From Candidatus Rifleibacteriota bacterium (GTDB taxonomy: Bacteria > Muiribacteriota > UBA6191 > JACPRK01 > JACQZM01): a stretch of 53,503 bases of DNA. Positions 26,411 through 34,887 of this stretch are shown here, piece after piece; within the stretch, counting starts at the first letter, position 1; the number at the start of each line of letters is the position of its first letter. The notes beneath the pieces are model-generated. The model searched no databases. It was not told where the DNA came from and saw only the letters and a program-made list of their open reading frames with translations. Made by a program: the position numbers and the translations under genes. Location of the stretch: the NCBI GenBank assembly GCA_016213885.1, contig JACQZM010000163.1:1-53503 (forward strand), written 5' to 3'.

Positions 26411-27904
26411 CTATTTGATCGGCTCCGCGGGGGGACGGCGTCGGGGCGGCCCTGGCCGGTCCGCTATGTCGGCCCTGACGTGGACCACGATCTCGGGCCC
26501 CCGGAGCGACCCTCCGGAGCTGGTGAACCGCCTCGCCTCCCGGTAGCGCGACAACACTGCGGCGTAGCGGCGCACCTCGTCGGGAAACCGCTCCGGGGCG
26601 GACCGGAAGGTGTCGATGACCTGGCCCGACGTGATCACGAGCGGGGGCCGGGTCGTGAGCCGGTGGAGCGCTCCCACGTTCTGGACCGGGTAGCAGTGGG
26701 TACACAGGATCACGGAGTGCTCCTCGATCGCCATCGGGGTTCCCGGCGGCACGTTCGCTTTCACCCACTCGCTCGCCACGACCCGGGTGCTCGGAAGCCG
26801 CACCTGGGCCTCCAGGCCGATGACGGCCAGCGCCGGCACGGCGGCCAGGCCGATCGTGGCCACGATGGCGAGCCGCCAGGCCCGGCCGCTCCTCCGGATC
26901 AGCGCCTCGGAGGCGCAGGCCGCTCCGATCGCCACCAGAGGCGCCAGCGGCACCACGTACCGGTACGAGCGGTTGTGGGCCAGGGAGAAGAACGTCAGGT
27001 AGCCGACGAAGAAGGTGACCACGATCAGGCCGGGAGCCAGGGTGCGCCGCACCCGGCGGTCCGCCGCCACGGCGACGACCAGCGACCCCGCCCCGGGCAC
27101 GGCCAGCGTCGCCATCCCCACCAGCGCCACGATCGCCGAAAGCGCAAGAAGCGTCCGCCTCAAGAACAGGTGGCCGTCCCTGAACTCAGGGGGCACCTGC
27201 GCAAAGCCGTCCCTGGCCTTCCAGACGAACTCCCAGCCCCAGGCCCACCAGGCCAGGGCGACGGCGAGCCCCACCACGGTCAGACCGACCGCGGCCCGGG
27301 CGGTCCCGGAGGCCCGACGGCGGTCGGGCGGGATCGAGAGCGCGATGGCGAGGACCACGCAGCCGTACACCAGGAGGCCCGGCCACTTGCTGGCCGTGGC
27401 CAGCCCCGCGGCGGCTCCGGCCAGCACCGCATCACGAGCCGAACCGGAGAGCAGCCTGATCGAGAACCCCAGGGTCGACAAGACGAACGTCGCAAGCAGC
27501 AAGTCGGCCCGGACCAGATGGGAGACCGCCCAGTGGGACCGCGAGAGCGTCACGAGGAGACCGCCGAAGAGCGCCGCCCCCGGCGAGAGGCCCAGCGCCA
27601 GCGAGAGCCAGACGACCGCCGGAACCACGGCGGCGCCGGCCAGGGCGGACAGGATCCGCGCCGGCACCCACTGCGTCTCGGGGTGGTCCGCGCCGTACCG
27701 CTCGAACCGGGCCAGGTCGCTCCACCGGCCGGTCAGGCGGCCCGCCGCGTACTGGACCCGGTAAGCCAAGGCGAGCGGGTAGATGTAGGTGGACGCTGGC
27801 ATCTGGTACCAGCCCGGGTCGAGCTCGCCGGTGGCGACCTTCATCGCCGCCCGGACGAACGGACCGCCGTCGTTGTCGAGCACGTAGGGAAGGTCGGTCG
27901 TCAC
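26411..27904 (-). CDS. GT39/ArnT-like membrane glycosyltransferase
   Basis: At least 497 residues with about nine hydrophobic helices. It resembles the PMT/GT39 group that transfers sugars from polyprenyl phosphate donors: LPYVLDNDGGPFVRAA (catalytic acidic loop), VPARILSALAGA, and a C-terminal soluble domain. The GTG at 27904 is the first ordinary start, but it cuts off an obvious first transmembrane helix encoded just upstream in frame (LRRTFGLALVLAVLSIPLRL), with no ATG, GTG or TTG before the amylase stop. The true start may be a CTG near 28005, or the 5' end may be damaged. Follows the amylase gene on the same strand. Confidence 0.75.
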   Translation of the reverse strand: MTTDLPYVLDNDGGPFVRAAMKVATGELDPGWYQMPASTYIYPLALAYRVQYAAGRLTGRWSDLARFERYGADHPETQWVPARILSALAGAAVVPAVVWLSLALGLSPGAALFGGLLVTLSRSHWAVSHLVRADLLLATFVLSTLGFSIRLLSGSARDAVLAGAAAGLATASKWPGLLVYGCVVLAIALSIPPDRRRASGTARAAVGLTVVGLAVALAWWAWGWEFVWKARDGFAQVPPEFRDGHLFLRRTLLALSAIVALVGMATLAVPGAGSLVVAVAADRRVRRTLAPGLIVVTFFVGYLTFFSLAHNRSYRYVVPLAPLVAIGAACASEALIRRSGRAWRLAIVATIGLAAVPALAVIGLEAQVRLPSTRVVASEWVKANVPPGTPMAIEEHSVILCTHCYPVQNVGALHRLTTRPPLVITSGQVIDTFRSAPERFPDEVRRYAAVLSRYREARRFTSSGGSLRGPEIVVHVRADIADRPGPPRRRPPAEPIK

Positions 27905-28009
27905 CCCGCTCAGCCGCAGCGGGATCGAGAGAACCGCCAGGACGAGGGCCAGCCCGAAGGTGCGCCGGAGCCCCCAGGGCTCACCACCGGGCCGCGGATC
28001 GGGCAGGGA

Positions 28010-29344
28010 CTACGGCTCCTTGACCCAGACCGTGAAGCTGGGGCCGAAGAGGCGCTCCTTCCAGCCGGGTCCGGGCTGCCAGTTCCGGTCTCCCAGGGAG
28101 AGCGTCACCCGGCCGTCGATGCGGCCCACGTACCGGCCCTGGTCAGCCACGAGGATCTCCAGCTTGCTGGCCCTGTTGATCCGCATGGAGTGCCTGAGCT
28201 GGGCGAGCTTCTGGATCGTGTCGTGGCACTGTTCACCCCAGCCGTAGAAGTGGTCCCAGAAGATCGTCGGGACGCCGGGGTGGGTGAGGATGTAGGCGTA
28301 GCCGGCCAGCACCTTGTCGCCGGGGAACGGCCAGTGCTGCTGGGTGGAGCCGGTGTCGTGGTTGTCGATGAAGGTGACGGCCCGGTCAGGCCACCAGCCG
28401 AGGAGCCCCGCGGCCTTGCCATCGGCGTCCTTGAGCCTCCAGAACTCGTAGTTGCGGAGCGCCTCCTGGAGGATCCCCTTGGTGGTGAAGTCGAACGCCA
28501 GCGACGATCCGGCGGTGCCGTCGATCCAGTCGCACAGCTTCTGGCGATGGGCGTTCTGGATCGGGAGCAGGTAGGCGTTCGAGTAGTCCAGGGAGGTCCA
28601 GTACTCGCCGACGGCAAACTCCGGCGACGTCTTCTCGAGGTACTCCTTGACGAACTGCGGCCCGTACCCCTTGACGTAGTCGAACCGGAACCCGTCGAAT
28701 CCGACGGTCCCCTTGAGCCACTTGAGCCACTCGACGAGGTCGGCCCGGACCTTCGGGTTGGCGTGGTCGATATCGGGAGCGGCGCCGAAGTCGGAGCCGG
28801 AGTCGGGCTGACCGGTGCCGCCGGTGTCGCCCTGGACGATCGCCCACTTCTCCCACATGGCCTTGCCGCTGGGCGGGTGGAACACGTTCCATTGGCCGTT
28901 GTCCTGGTGGGAGCCGCACCGGTGGTTGATCACGATGTCGGCCAGGCAGGTGACGCCGCGCTGCTTGAACCGGGCGAGGCACTGCTTGAGCTCGTCCTCG
29001 TTGCCGTAGAGCGTCCGGTTGTGGTCCAGCGCCTCGCCCTTCCCCAGGTCGTAGTAGTCGCCGGGCATGTACCCCTGGGCCGAGACGGACCGCGACGGGG
29101 GCGGGAACCACACGTGGGTCACGCCGGTGGTCGCCAGGTCTTCGACCTTGGTCTGGACGTGGCGGTACCAGACATGCTTCTGGCCGTTCACGTTGGCGTC
29201 CCAGGTGAAGGCCTGGAACAGGATCTCCGTGGGGATCCGGCGCTCCCGGGACGCTGTTCTCGCGTCCTGGGCCATGAGCGACCCCGCGACGACGAAGAGG
29301 AGGCCGAAGCAGATGAGCAGCCTGATGGTGTTCGTGATCTTCAT
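28010..29344 (-). CDS. Secreted alpha-amylase (GH13)
   Basis: 444 residues, hydrolysing internal alpha-1,4 bonds of starch or glycogen. Signal peptide about 1-25 (cleavage after LMAQ). The GH13 regions are clear: DIVINHR, GFRFDYVKG with nucleophile D222, VGEYW with acid E247, and FIDNHDT with H329/D330. Layout and length resemble plant-type and bacterial AmyA of subfamilies 5-7. It lacks a carbohydrate-binding module. A good promoter lies at 29394-29421. The TAG stop is directly followed, in the same frame, by the glycosyltransferase coding region. Confidence 0.95.
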   Translation of the reverse strand: MKITNTIRLLICFGLLFVVAGSLMAQDARTASRERRIPTEILFQAFTWDANVNGQKHVWYRHVQTKVEDLATTGVTHVWFPPPSRSVSAQGYMPGDYYDLGKGEALDHNRTLYGNEDELKQCLARFKQRGVTCLADIVINHRCGSHQDNGQWNVFHPPSGKAMWEKWAIVQGDTGGTGQPDSGSDFGAAPDIDHANPKVRADLVEWLKWLKGTVGFDGFRFDYVKGYGPQFVKEYLEKTSPEFAVGEYWTSLDYSNAYLLPIQNAHRQKLCDWIDGTAGSSLAFDFTTKGILQEALRNYEFWRLKDADGKAAGLLGWWPDRAVTFIDNHDTGSTQQHWPFPGDKVLAGYAYILTHPGVPTIFWDHFYGWGEQCHDTIQKLAQLRHSMRINRASKLEILVADQGRYVGRIDGRVTLSLGDRNWQPGPGWKERLFGPSFTVWVKEP

Positions 29345-29393
29345 GATTCGAGAAAGGGATGACCCCGGGTTGGATCGAACCGTACCCGCCTAT

Positions 29394-29421
29394 ATTCTAA
29401 TGGAATAGCGGGAAACGTCAA
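29394..29421 (-). promoter_or_regulatory. Amylase promoter
   Basis: On the minus strand TTGACG (29421-29416), a 16-bp spacer, then TAGAAT (29399-29394). Transcription would start near 29387, about 43 nt before the amylase ATG. No obvious operator is seen. Confidence 0.6.
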
Positions 29422-29443
29422 CCGACGCGAATCGGCCAATCGG

Positions 29444-29660
29444 CCAGGATCCCCCGCCTGCGTCGCGAGGCTGGACCCGTGTTCAGGCCTTGGCCTGGAT
29501 CGTGACTCATGGAGGACGTGGAGGGGATCCGGTTGGATTCGCGCTCGGGAGGGAGAAGAAAGAGGAAGGGATCCGGATTGAGGTCGCGCTCGGGGGCGCG
29601 ACTCGGACCCGGCGAGGCGCCGGGTCTTGCGACTCGGACCCGGCGAGGCGCCGGGTCTTG
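29444..29660 (+). repeat. Dispersed hairpin repeat, copy 3
   Basis: Full forward copy. It has a CCAGGATCCCCC end, a CAGGCC-TT-GGCCTG hairpin, the tandem purine-rich body, the GTCGCGC/GCGCGAC hairpin, then the GACCCGGCG hairpin twice, joined by TTGCGACTCG. It separates the amylase promoter from the vapBC promoter. Confidence 0.85.
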
Positions 29661-29676
29661 GATGTGTGGAAGCCGC

Positions 29677-29722
29677 TTGACGCCGCATCAAGCGACTCGC
29701 TATTATGAGTCTAAGCGAGTCG
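29677..29722 (+). promoter_or_regulatory. vapBC promoter and palindromic operator
   Basis: TTGACG (29677-29682), an 18-bp spacer and TATTAT (29701-29706) form a strong sigma-70 promoter. A perfect inverted repeat CGACTCGCT (29693-29701) / AGCGAGTCG (29714-29722) brackets the -10 and start site, as expected for an autoregulated toxin-antitoxin operon. Confidence 0.7.
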
Positions 29723-29725
29723 TCA

Positions 29726-30001
29726 ATGGAGTCGACCATCGTGAAGCAACTGACCGTCAGAGGCTTTGACCCGCAACTGGAGAGCGCCCTGCGCGAGCTC
29801 TCCGAACGTGAGGGGATCTCGCTGAGCCAGGCTGCGGTGAAGCTGATGCAAGCCGGGGCGAAGCTCAAGGACTCGAGACGTCGCCGGGTCATCGGTGACT
29901 CTCTGGACCGCTTCATCGGCACCCTGACCGAAGAGGAGGAGCGGGAGTTCCTGGCAGCCACCGAGTCGTGCGCTCAGGTTGACCCGTCGTTCTGGGAATG
30001 A
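29726..30001 (+). CDS. VapB-like antitoxin
   Basis: 91 residues. The N-terminal part (VKQLTVRGFDPQLESALRELSEREGISLSQAAVKLM) fits a ribbon-helix-helix DNA-binding fold. The acidic C-terminus (TLTEEEEREFLAATESC) would wrap the toxin. I chose the ATG at 29726 because an earlier ATG (29705) overlaps the promoter -10; a GTG at 29741 is a third option. Its stop overlaps the toxin ATG (ATGA). Confidence 0.8.
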   Translation: MESTIVKQLTVRGFDPQLESALRELSEREGISLSQAAVKLMQAGAKLKDSRRRRVIGDSLDRFIGTLTEEEEREFLAATESCAQVDPSFWE

Positions 30002-30387
30002 AGCTCCTTCTGGACACGAACGTCTACGTCGCCTTCCGGAGGGGGCATCCCGGAGTCGTCGACATCGTGCGAGAGGCGGAGTCTCTCGTCCTTTCGGCGG
30101 TGACGGTCGGGGAGCTGCTCCTGGGCTTTCGCCTCGGCGCTCGTTTCTACGAGAACCTCAAGGCGCTCGAGGAGCTTCTGGATTCCCCCGGCGTGACGTT
30201 CGCGCCGGTGACGTTCTCGACCGCGGACAGTTTCGGTCTGGTTTCCGCGGCCCTCCGCCGCAAGGGGGCGCCGATACCGACGAACGACATCTGGATCGCT
30301 GCCCACGCGTTCGAGACCGGCAGCCAGCTGGTCACGTTCGATCGGCACTTCGAACACGTGGACAACCTCGCCAAGCTGATCCTGTGA
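29998..30387 (+). CDS. vapC: VapC-like PIN-domain toxin
   Basis: 129 residues, a PIN-fold ribonuclease. Acidic active-site residues are seen at D6 (LLLDTNVY), the Glu of TVGELLLG, D of PTNDIWIAA and D of TFDRHF. Such toxins cleave RNA, often tRNA, when the antitoxin is lost. It is translationally coupled to the antitoxin and followed directly by repeat copy 4. Confidence 0.9.
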   Translation: MKLLLDTNVYVAFRRGHPGVVDIVREAESLVLSAVTVGELLLGFRLGARFYENLKALEELLDSPGVTFAPVTFSTADSFGLVSAALRRKGAPIPTNDIWIAAHAFETGSQLVTFDRHFEHVDNLAKLIL

Positions 30388-30397
30388 CGGTGGCTCC

Positions 30398-30599
30398 CCA
30401 GGATCCCCCACCCGTTCCACGGAGCTCGGCTTGTGATCAGGCGGCGGCTGGATCCAGGGTCACGATGCAAGTGGAGGGAGGAACAGGCAGAGGAAGGGAT
30501 CCGGTTGGATTCGCGCTCGGGAGAGAGAAATGAGGAGGGGATCCGGATTGAGGTCGCGCTCGGGGGCGCGACTCGGACCCGGCGAGGCGCCGGGTCTTC
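30398..30599 (+). repeat. Dispersed hairpin repeat, copy 4
   Basis: Forward copy immediately after vapC: CCAGGATCCCCCA end, a degenerate distal hairpin, tandem halves each with GGATCCGG...GCGCTCGGG, then the two stacked 3' hairpins. It lies between converging genes. Confidence 0.85.
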
Positions 30600-30620
30600 G
30601 GGGGCCATACGACTCGCTCG

Positions 30621-31430
30621 TCACTGCTTCTTGAAGGTGACGTTCCGTCCGTCGCCGACTCCGACGAGGTCGTCGGGGGTCGAGAACTGTCCGTCCGGAC
30701 CGGCGCTCACGAACTGCCAGCCGATGCCCGACGGCGCGGACTGGACGACCCTCATCGGCTGATGCCAGCCATCTTCCAGGTACCGGGCCTCCCAGTCCTT
30801 GGTGTCACGGAGCTCTCGCAGGTCCGGCGACAGCGGTTTCACGGATTTCGGGGGCTCCTCGACCTTGGCCTGGATCAGCAACAGCCGTTCATCGGAGAGA
30901 CCCTGGTACTCCCGGATCTTCTCTGCAAGAAGAGTCATGTGGCCCTTGGTCATCGATGCCGGGTGCAGATAGACCGGATTGCCCAGAGGCCAGTAGGAGG
31001 CGAGAACGGTCATCAGACCCGCGATGTAGAGCCCGGTCGCGGCGACGGCCCACCGGCGCCCGGCTCCCCGGGGAACCGGCTCGGGCGCCGGTGGCTCACC
31101 CTTGCTGAAGCGGCGCGTCACCTCGTGGGTGAACGCCACGAAGGCGAAGACCACCAGAAGACCGGCGGCGACCTGTCGGTCATCGGAGGTGAGAGACCCG
31201 GCGCCGGCGACGAAGAGGAGCCCCAGGAGGCCCAGCGCCAGCGGCCCCAGGATCCAGGCCCGGGGAACGACGCCGAGCCGGCTCCGGAGCAACGCGGCCG
31301 CGCTGACGACCAGGAGGCCCACGGCCAGGGTGGGTCGCAGAGGCTCCGGGATCGCGGCGGTCGCGGCGGTGTAGGCCAGATGCAGGTACGGCCTCTGAAC
31401 GGGGACCTGGCACTCCCGGATGACTTCCAT
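30621..31430 (-). CDS. Polytopic membrane protein with GspG-like tail
   Basis: 269 residues. The start at 31430 has GGTGGAG upstream; a GTG at 31442 is an alternative. It has about four transmembrane helices (around 30-48, 58-76, 86-105 and 130-148) and an exported C-terminal domain ending WQFVSAGPDGQFSTPDDLVG. That tail resembles the C-terminal calcium-binding end of type II pseudopilins (GspG). The gene begins about 14 bp after the radical-SAM stop, so it is an operon partner and possible substrate or transporter. No known family. Confidence 0.65.
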   Translation of the reverse strand: MEVIRECQVPVQRPYLHLAYTAATAAIPEPLRPTLAVGLLVVSAAALLRSRLGVVPRAWILGPLALGLLGLLFVAGAGSLTSDDRQVAAGLLVVFAFVAFTHEVTRRFSKGEPPAPEPVPRGAGRRWAVAATGLYIAGLMTVLASYWPLGNPVYLHPASMTKGHMTLLAEKIREYQGLSDERLLLIQAKVEEPPKSVKPLSPDLRELRDTKDWEARYLEDGWHQPMRVVQSAPSGIGWQFVSAGPDGQFSTPDDLVGVGDGRNVTFKKQ

Positions 31431-31443
31431 GGGCAGCTCCACC

Positions 31444-32868
31444 TCAGCAGGAGACGCTCTTGCGACTCATCAGGTCCGGCTGTCGCGAGATGATCCAGAA
31501 GCACTCGACGATGGCGTTTCGCCAGTCCTCGCAGTGAGGCGAGGGCGCATCGAGCCTGCCGCTCGTCTCCCGAGCCTCTCCGCGGCACCCGCCCAGACAC
31601 CAGAACCGCACGAAGCAGTCTGCGCAACCGCCCGAGAGGTTGTCAAGGGTGATGGCCTTCCGGAAGGCCGACAGGGGAGCAGAGCGCTCCCATGCGCGCC
31701 GGAAGTCGAACCGGTCGGATCGAATCTCTCCGAACCGAAGCTCCGGGGTCACGTTGGCGATGCACGGGTAGAGAGCGCCGTCGGAGCTCAGGAGCACAGT
31801 CTGGCTCCCGGCCCCGCAGGAGGCCCGCTGCCAGGAGAACCGGGCCGTGTGGAAGACGATGGAGAAGAAGTCCCTGCCGGAGAGGCGGCGGAACCGGCTC
31901 TGATTCGAGAAGAGCTCCCCGGCGGCTCTCACCAGGCCGACCAGGGACGGCGGCCCGGGCCCCCGGTTCCTGGCGCCGCCCACGACCTTGAGCGGGATGA
32001 ACCGGGCCTCCGCGACGCCGAGCCGATCGGCCAGGGCGTAGAACTCGGGGAGCAGGTGCTGGTTCTCCCGGTGACAGACCATGCTGACCAGGGTGTGGGC
32101 GCCCTGGTCCACCAGGGTGCGCACCGCCGCGATCGCCCGGTCGAACGTGCCGGGACCGCGATGGCGGTCGTGCTCTGTTGTGGTCGGTCCATCGATGGAG
32201 ACCTGGACCTCCAGCGCTCGATCCCGGGCCGCCCGGGCCAGTTCCGGAGTGACGTGCTGGCCGTTCGTGGAGACCAGCGGCAGAAAGCCGTGCCGGGTGC
32301 TGTGGGCGGCCACGTCCATGAGCTTCTGCGGCTCCAGGAAAGGCTCTCCACCCAGGATGACCAGGGTCGGCTTCGCGGAGCACAGCGGCCGGATCGAGCC
32401 GAGGAACTGGCCGATCTCCGGGCCGGTCAGTGGTGATCGCTCCGGGAGCGCCAGCCGCGGCTGGTGGTAACAGAAGGAGCAGCGAAGGCTGCAGGCCTCG
32501 GTGAGGTTCAGGGCGACGTTCTCGATCCTGGGCGGCTCCTGGGGGTCCGGGTCAGGCCGGGGAGAGCTCGGCGTGTCGGCGAACACCAGGATCCCGGGTC
32601 GCATGAGCCGCTCGACCAGATCGAGGACCTTCGCCTCCTGCTGCCTCAGGCCCGGCTGCCGCGCGAAGATCTCGCCCAGCGTCGACCCGCGCTCGAGCCC
32701 TGTCAGAAGCTCGTGGGCCTCGGTGTCCACCACGATCCAGTGAGGGACCCGTCCCCACACGAGCAGCACCTGGTCGCCCCTGCGGGCCGCCAGGTCCGCC
32801 GGGCAAAGGGTGAACCGTCTCGTTTCGAGTCCCAGGATCCGGCTCTTCAGACGCCTCAGGAACGACAC
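31444..32868 (-). CDS. PqqD-like / radical SAM / SPASM enzyme
   Basis: 474 residues. An N-terminal RiPP-recognition-element-like (PqqD) domain spans about 15-95. The radical SAM core has the cluster motif CSLRCSFC (126, 130, 133) and GGEPFLEP. A C-terminal SPASM region (CGAGSQTVLLSSDGALYPC; CADCFVRFWCLGGC) would hold auxiliary iron-sulfur clusters. Such enzymes modify ribosomally made peptides or act as quinohemoprotein-type maturases. No precursor peptide gene is visible next to it; the only partner is the downstream membrane protein. Ends just before that gene. Confidence 0.88.
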   Translation of the reverse strand: MSFLRRLKSRILGLETRRFTLCPADLAARRGDQVLLVWGRVPHWIVVDTEAHELLTGLERGSTLGEIFARQPGLRQQEAKVLDLVERLMRPGILVFADTPSSPRPDPDPQEPPRIENVALNLTEACSLRCSFCYHQPRLALPERSPLTGPEIGQFLGSIRPLCSAKPTLVILGGEPFLEPQKLMDVAAHSTRHGFLPLVSTNGQHVTPELARAARDRALEVQVSIDGPTTTEHDRHRGPGTFDRAIAAVRTLVDQGAHTLVSMVCHRENQHLLPEFYALADRLGVAEARFIPLKVVGGARNRGPGPPSLVGLVRAAGELFSNQSRFRRLSGRDFFSIVFHTARFSWQRASCGAGSQTVLLSSDGALYPCIANVTPELRFGEIRSDRFDFRRAWERSAPLSAFRKAITLDNLSGGCADCFVRFWCLGGCRGEARETSGRLDAPSPHCEDWRNAIVECFWIISRQPDLMSRKSVSC

Positions 32869-32877
32869 GGTGGGAGT

Positions 32878-33756
32878 CTAGCACGGGGGACAGAGCCTCG
32901 AGGGCGCTTGGCAGGCACGTGCGGATGGCCTTGTCGCGGCAGAAGGGGAAAGATCCCGGTGGGAGAAGGCGCCACGACTCAGGGTCGTGGCCGGGATCGT
33001 GGTGCTGCGCGAGACCTCGGCGACGTTGACGATATCGGCGGTCCTGAGCGCGAGCAAGGTCAGGAGCCGGCTGAACTCCGGAAGGTGGGCGAGCTGGGAG
33101 AGCTCCCTCAGGTCGCGCTCCACGTAGGTCTTCCGGTAGCTGTCGAACCAGGTTCTTCGACCGGCCGCAGTCTTCATCAAGACCGGCCGCGGGTAGCCGC
33201 CCTCGCCGATCGAGGCTTTCACCTCCTCGAGCGCCTCCGGCGAGCCTCGCTGCGGCCATCGAGAGACAGCCTCGGCGGCTCCCCTGACTTCGAACAGATC
33301 GGCGAGGACCGGCGAGGAGCCGACTCCGCTGGTCTCGGCCCAGGCGAACGGGTGCAGCTCATGGACCGCCACCCGCCCGGCGAGGGTCTCCGAAACGCTG
33401 GCCATCGTCAGCACGTTGGCCGAGCCGGTGAGCAGGAAGAGTCCCGGTCCGGGCTCCCGATCGACCCGCAGCTTCACCGAGCGCAACAGGTCGGGCACTC
33501 TCTGGATCTCGTCGAGGATGACCGGCAGCGGCAGCGCTCTGACGAAACCGTCGGGATCGGACCGGGCCGCATCGAGGGGAGAGAGCTCGTCGAGGGTCAC
33601 GTAGCGGGCGTTCCAGCTCTTCGAGACCAGCGAGCGGGCGAGAGTGGACTTGCCCACCTGCCTGGCACCGACGAGCAGGACGACCGGGAACTCCCGGAGC
33701 GATTCCCGGAGCCGATGGGCAAGGAGTCTGGGTTTGAATGGTGGAAATTCCGCCAC
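32878..33756 (-). pseudogene. DUF4143-type ATPase, truncated
   Basis: 292-residue frame from a GTG. The N-terminal AAA_14 ATPase is intact (Walker A GARQVGKST, Walker B VILDEIQRVPDL, TGSANVL). The DUF4143 C-terminal domain begins (RTWFDSYRKTYVERDLRELS...VAEVSRSTTIPATTL) but then becomes unrelated, arginine/proline-rich sequence. Full-length relatives are near 400 residues, so about the last 120 are missing. Probably a decayed accessory gene. Confidence 0.7.
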
Positions 33757-33820
33757 GACATGGAGGATTATACACCATGGTCAGGCCTGGAAGAGGCAAG
33801 CGCCGCTGAACGTTCCAGGT

Positions 33821-33840
33821 TATGGTACAATCGTACCATA
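33821..33840. promoter_or_regulatory. Perfect palindromic operator of the MNT/HEPN operon
   Basis: TATGGTAC-AATC-GTACCATA, 8-bp arms, ends one base before the ATG at 33842 and contains a good -10 (TACAAT, 33826-33831). The N-terminal winged helix of the downstream protein is the likely binder. The minus strand also has TATAAT at 33772-33767 for the divergent ATPase. Confidence 0.65.
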
Positions 33841-33841
33841 G

Positions 33842-34450
33842 ATGAGTACGATGATCTCCCGGATGCGGGTCTCTGAAGCACTGTTCGCGCCGGCTCGCCG
33901 CCGGTTGCTGGCTCTCTTCTTCACGAACCCGGAGCGGCGATATCACGTGCGCGAGGTCATCCGGCAGGTGGGTCTGGGATCGGGGTCGGTCCAGAACGAG
34001 GTCGGACGGCTCCTCGCTGCCGGTCTGCTCGAGGTTTCGCGGGAGGGACGGCAGGTGTATTACCAGGTCAACCGGACCTCGCCGGTCTTTCCGGAGCTTC
34101 GCGGCCTGATCCTCAAGACCGAGGGTATCCAGCAGGTTATCGAGTCCGCGCTCCGACCGTTGGCTGACCGGATCACGGTCGCGTTCATCTACGGGTCCTT
34201 CGCCCGAGGAACCGAAACGCACTCGAGCGACGTGGACGTTCTCATCGTCGGCGACCTCAGCCTGGATGACGTTGCAGCGGCCCTCGGGCCGGTGCACGAT
34301 GTTCTCGACCGGGACATCAACCCCTCGCTCCTGTCGAACGTGCTCTTCCGGAAACGGCGCCGGGCCGACGACTCCTTCCTCCGGCGCGTTCTCGAAGGCG
34401 GCAAGATCTTCCTTTTAGGTGATCAGGATGTCCTTGAAAGACTGGGCTGA
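33842..34450 (+). CDS. Winged-helix plus MNT nucleotidyltransferase antitoxin
   Basis: 202 residues. A winged HTH (about 15-80; RRYHVREVIRQVGLGSGSVQNEVGRLL, read in parts) is fused to a minimal nucleotidyltransferase with GS at 118-119 and the catalytic DVD at 130-132 (GSFARGTETHSSDVDV). MNT proteins paired with HEPN toxins can silence them by AMPylation. The fused HTH and the palindrome at its start indicate autoregulation. It overlaps the next start region. Confidence 0.85.
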   Translation: MSTMISRMRVSEALFAPARRRLLALFFTNPERRYHVREVIRQVGLGSGSVQNEVGRLLAAGLLEVSREGRQVYYQVNRTSPVFPELRGLILKTEGIQQVIESALRPLADRITVAFIYGSFARGTETHSSDVDVLIVGDLSLDDVAAALGPVHDVLDRDINPSLLSNVLFRKRRRADDSFLRRVLEGGKIFLLGDQDVLERLG

Positions 34451-34784
34451 GAACGGGTGGCTCCAGCGGCTCGACTTCGATCGCGCCGACATCCTGAAAC
34501 TGCTCGAGGCGGTCCAGAGGGACCTCGACACGGCGCGGCTCCCGGGGCTGCATCCCGACTGCTTCAAGGTTCTCGACAGTCTCCGATTCACCCTCGAGAT
34601 CGACTCCAAGTGCAGCCGGAAGCTCGACCTCTGTCGGAAGAAGCGGAATGCGGGAGTCTACGAGCAGGTGGGGGCTGTGTCGGAGGAAGAGGCGGCGGAG
34701 ATGGTCGAGATCGCGGCGAGTCTTCGAGTGGCCTTGCTGGACTGGCTTCGCATCCGCCATCCGGATCTTCACCCGGGCTCGTGA
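34428..34784 (+). CDS. HEPN-like partner protein
   Basis: 118 residues, all-helical. The start at 34428 has TAGGTGATCAGG upstream and overlaps the MNT gene. The conserved RKKRNAGVYEQ segment fits the HEPN active-site region, but histidine of the usual R-x4-6-H is not present, leaving an Arg/Tyr version. It may be inactive as an RNase, or act through a variant site. Its position after the MNT gene supports a toxin/antitoxin-type pair. Confidence 0.75.
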   Translation: MSLKDWAENGWLQRLDFDRADILKLLEAVQRDLDTARLPGLHPDCFKVLDSLRFTLEIDSKCSRKLDLCRKKRNAGVYEQVGAVSEEEAAEMVEIAASLRVALLDWLRIRHPDLHPGS

Positions 34785-34853
34785 GCCGGGTGACCGCAGT
34801 GGTACTGCGGGTAGGCGAGAGTCCACTGGATCGGCCCGGTGTCTCCCGCGAGT

Positions 34854-34883
34854 TGCATAATTTATGCACCCAGATTATTCTGG
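34854..34883. promoter_or_regulatory. Twin palindromes at the RHH/PIN operon start
   Basis: TGCATAA-T-TTATGCA (34854-34868) and CCCAGA-TTAT-TCTGGG (around 34869-34884) are both perfect inverted repeats directly upstream of the antitoxin ATG at 34888. A CATAAT or TATTCT could serve as the -10; no Shine-Dalgarno is seen, so the mRNA may be nearly leaderless. Confidence 0.55.
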
Positions 34884-34887
34884 GAAT

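Noticed and set aside
23744..29362. A 1,872-codon plus-strand open frame
   Set aside because: It is antisense to four well-supported minus-strand genes, has Arg/Gly/Pro-rich low-information sequence, and arises from high GC at third positions.
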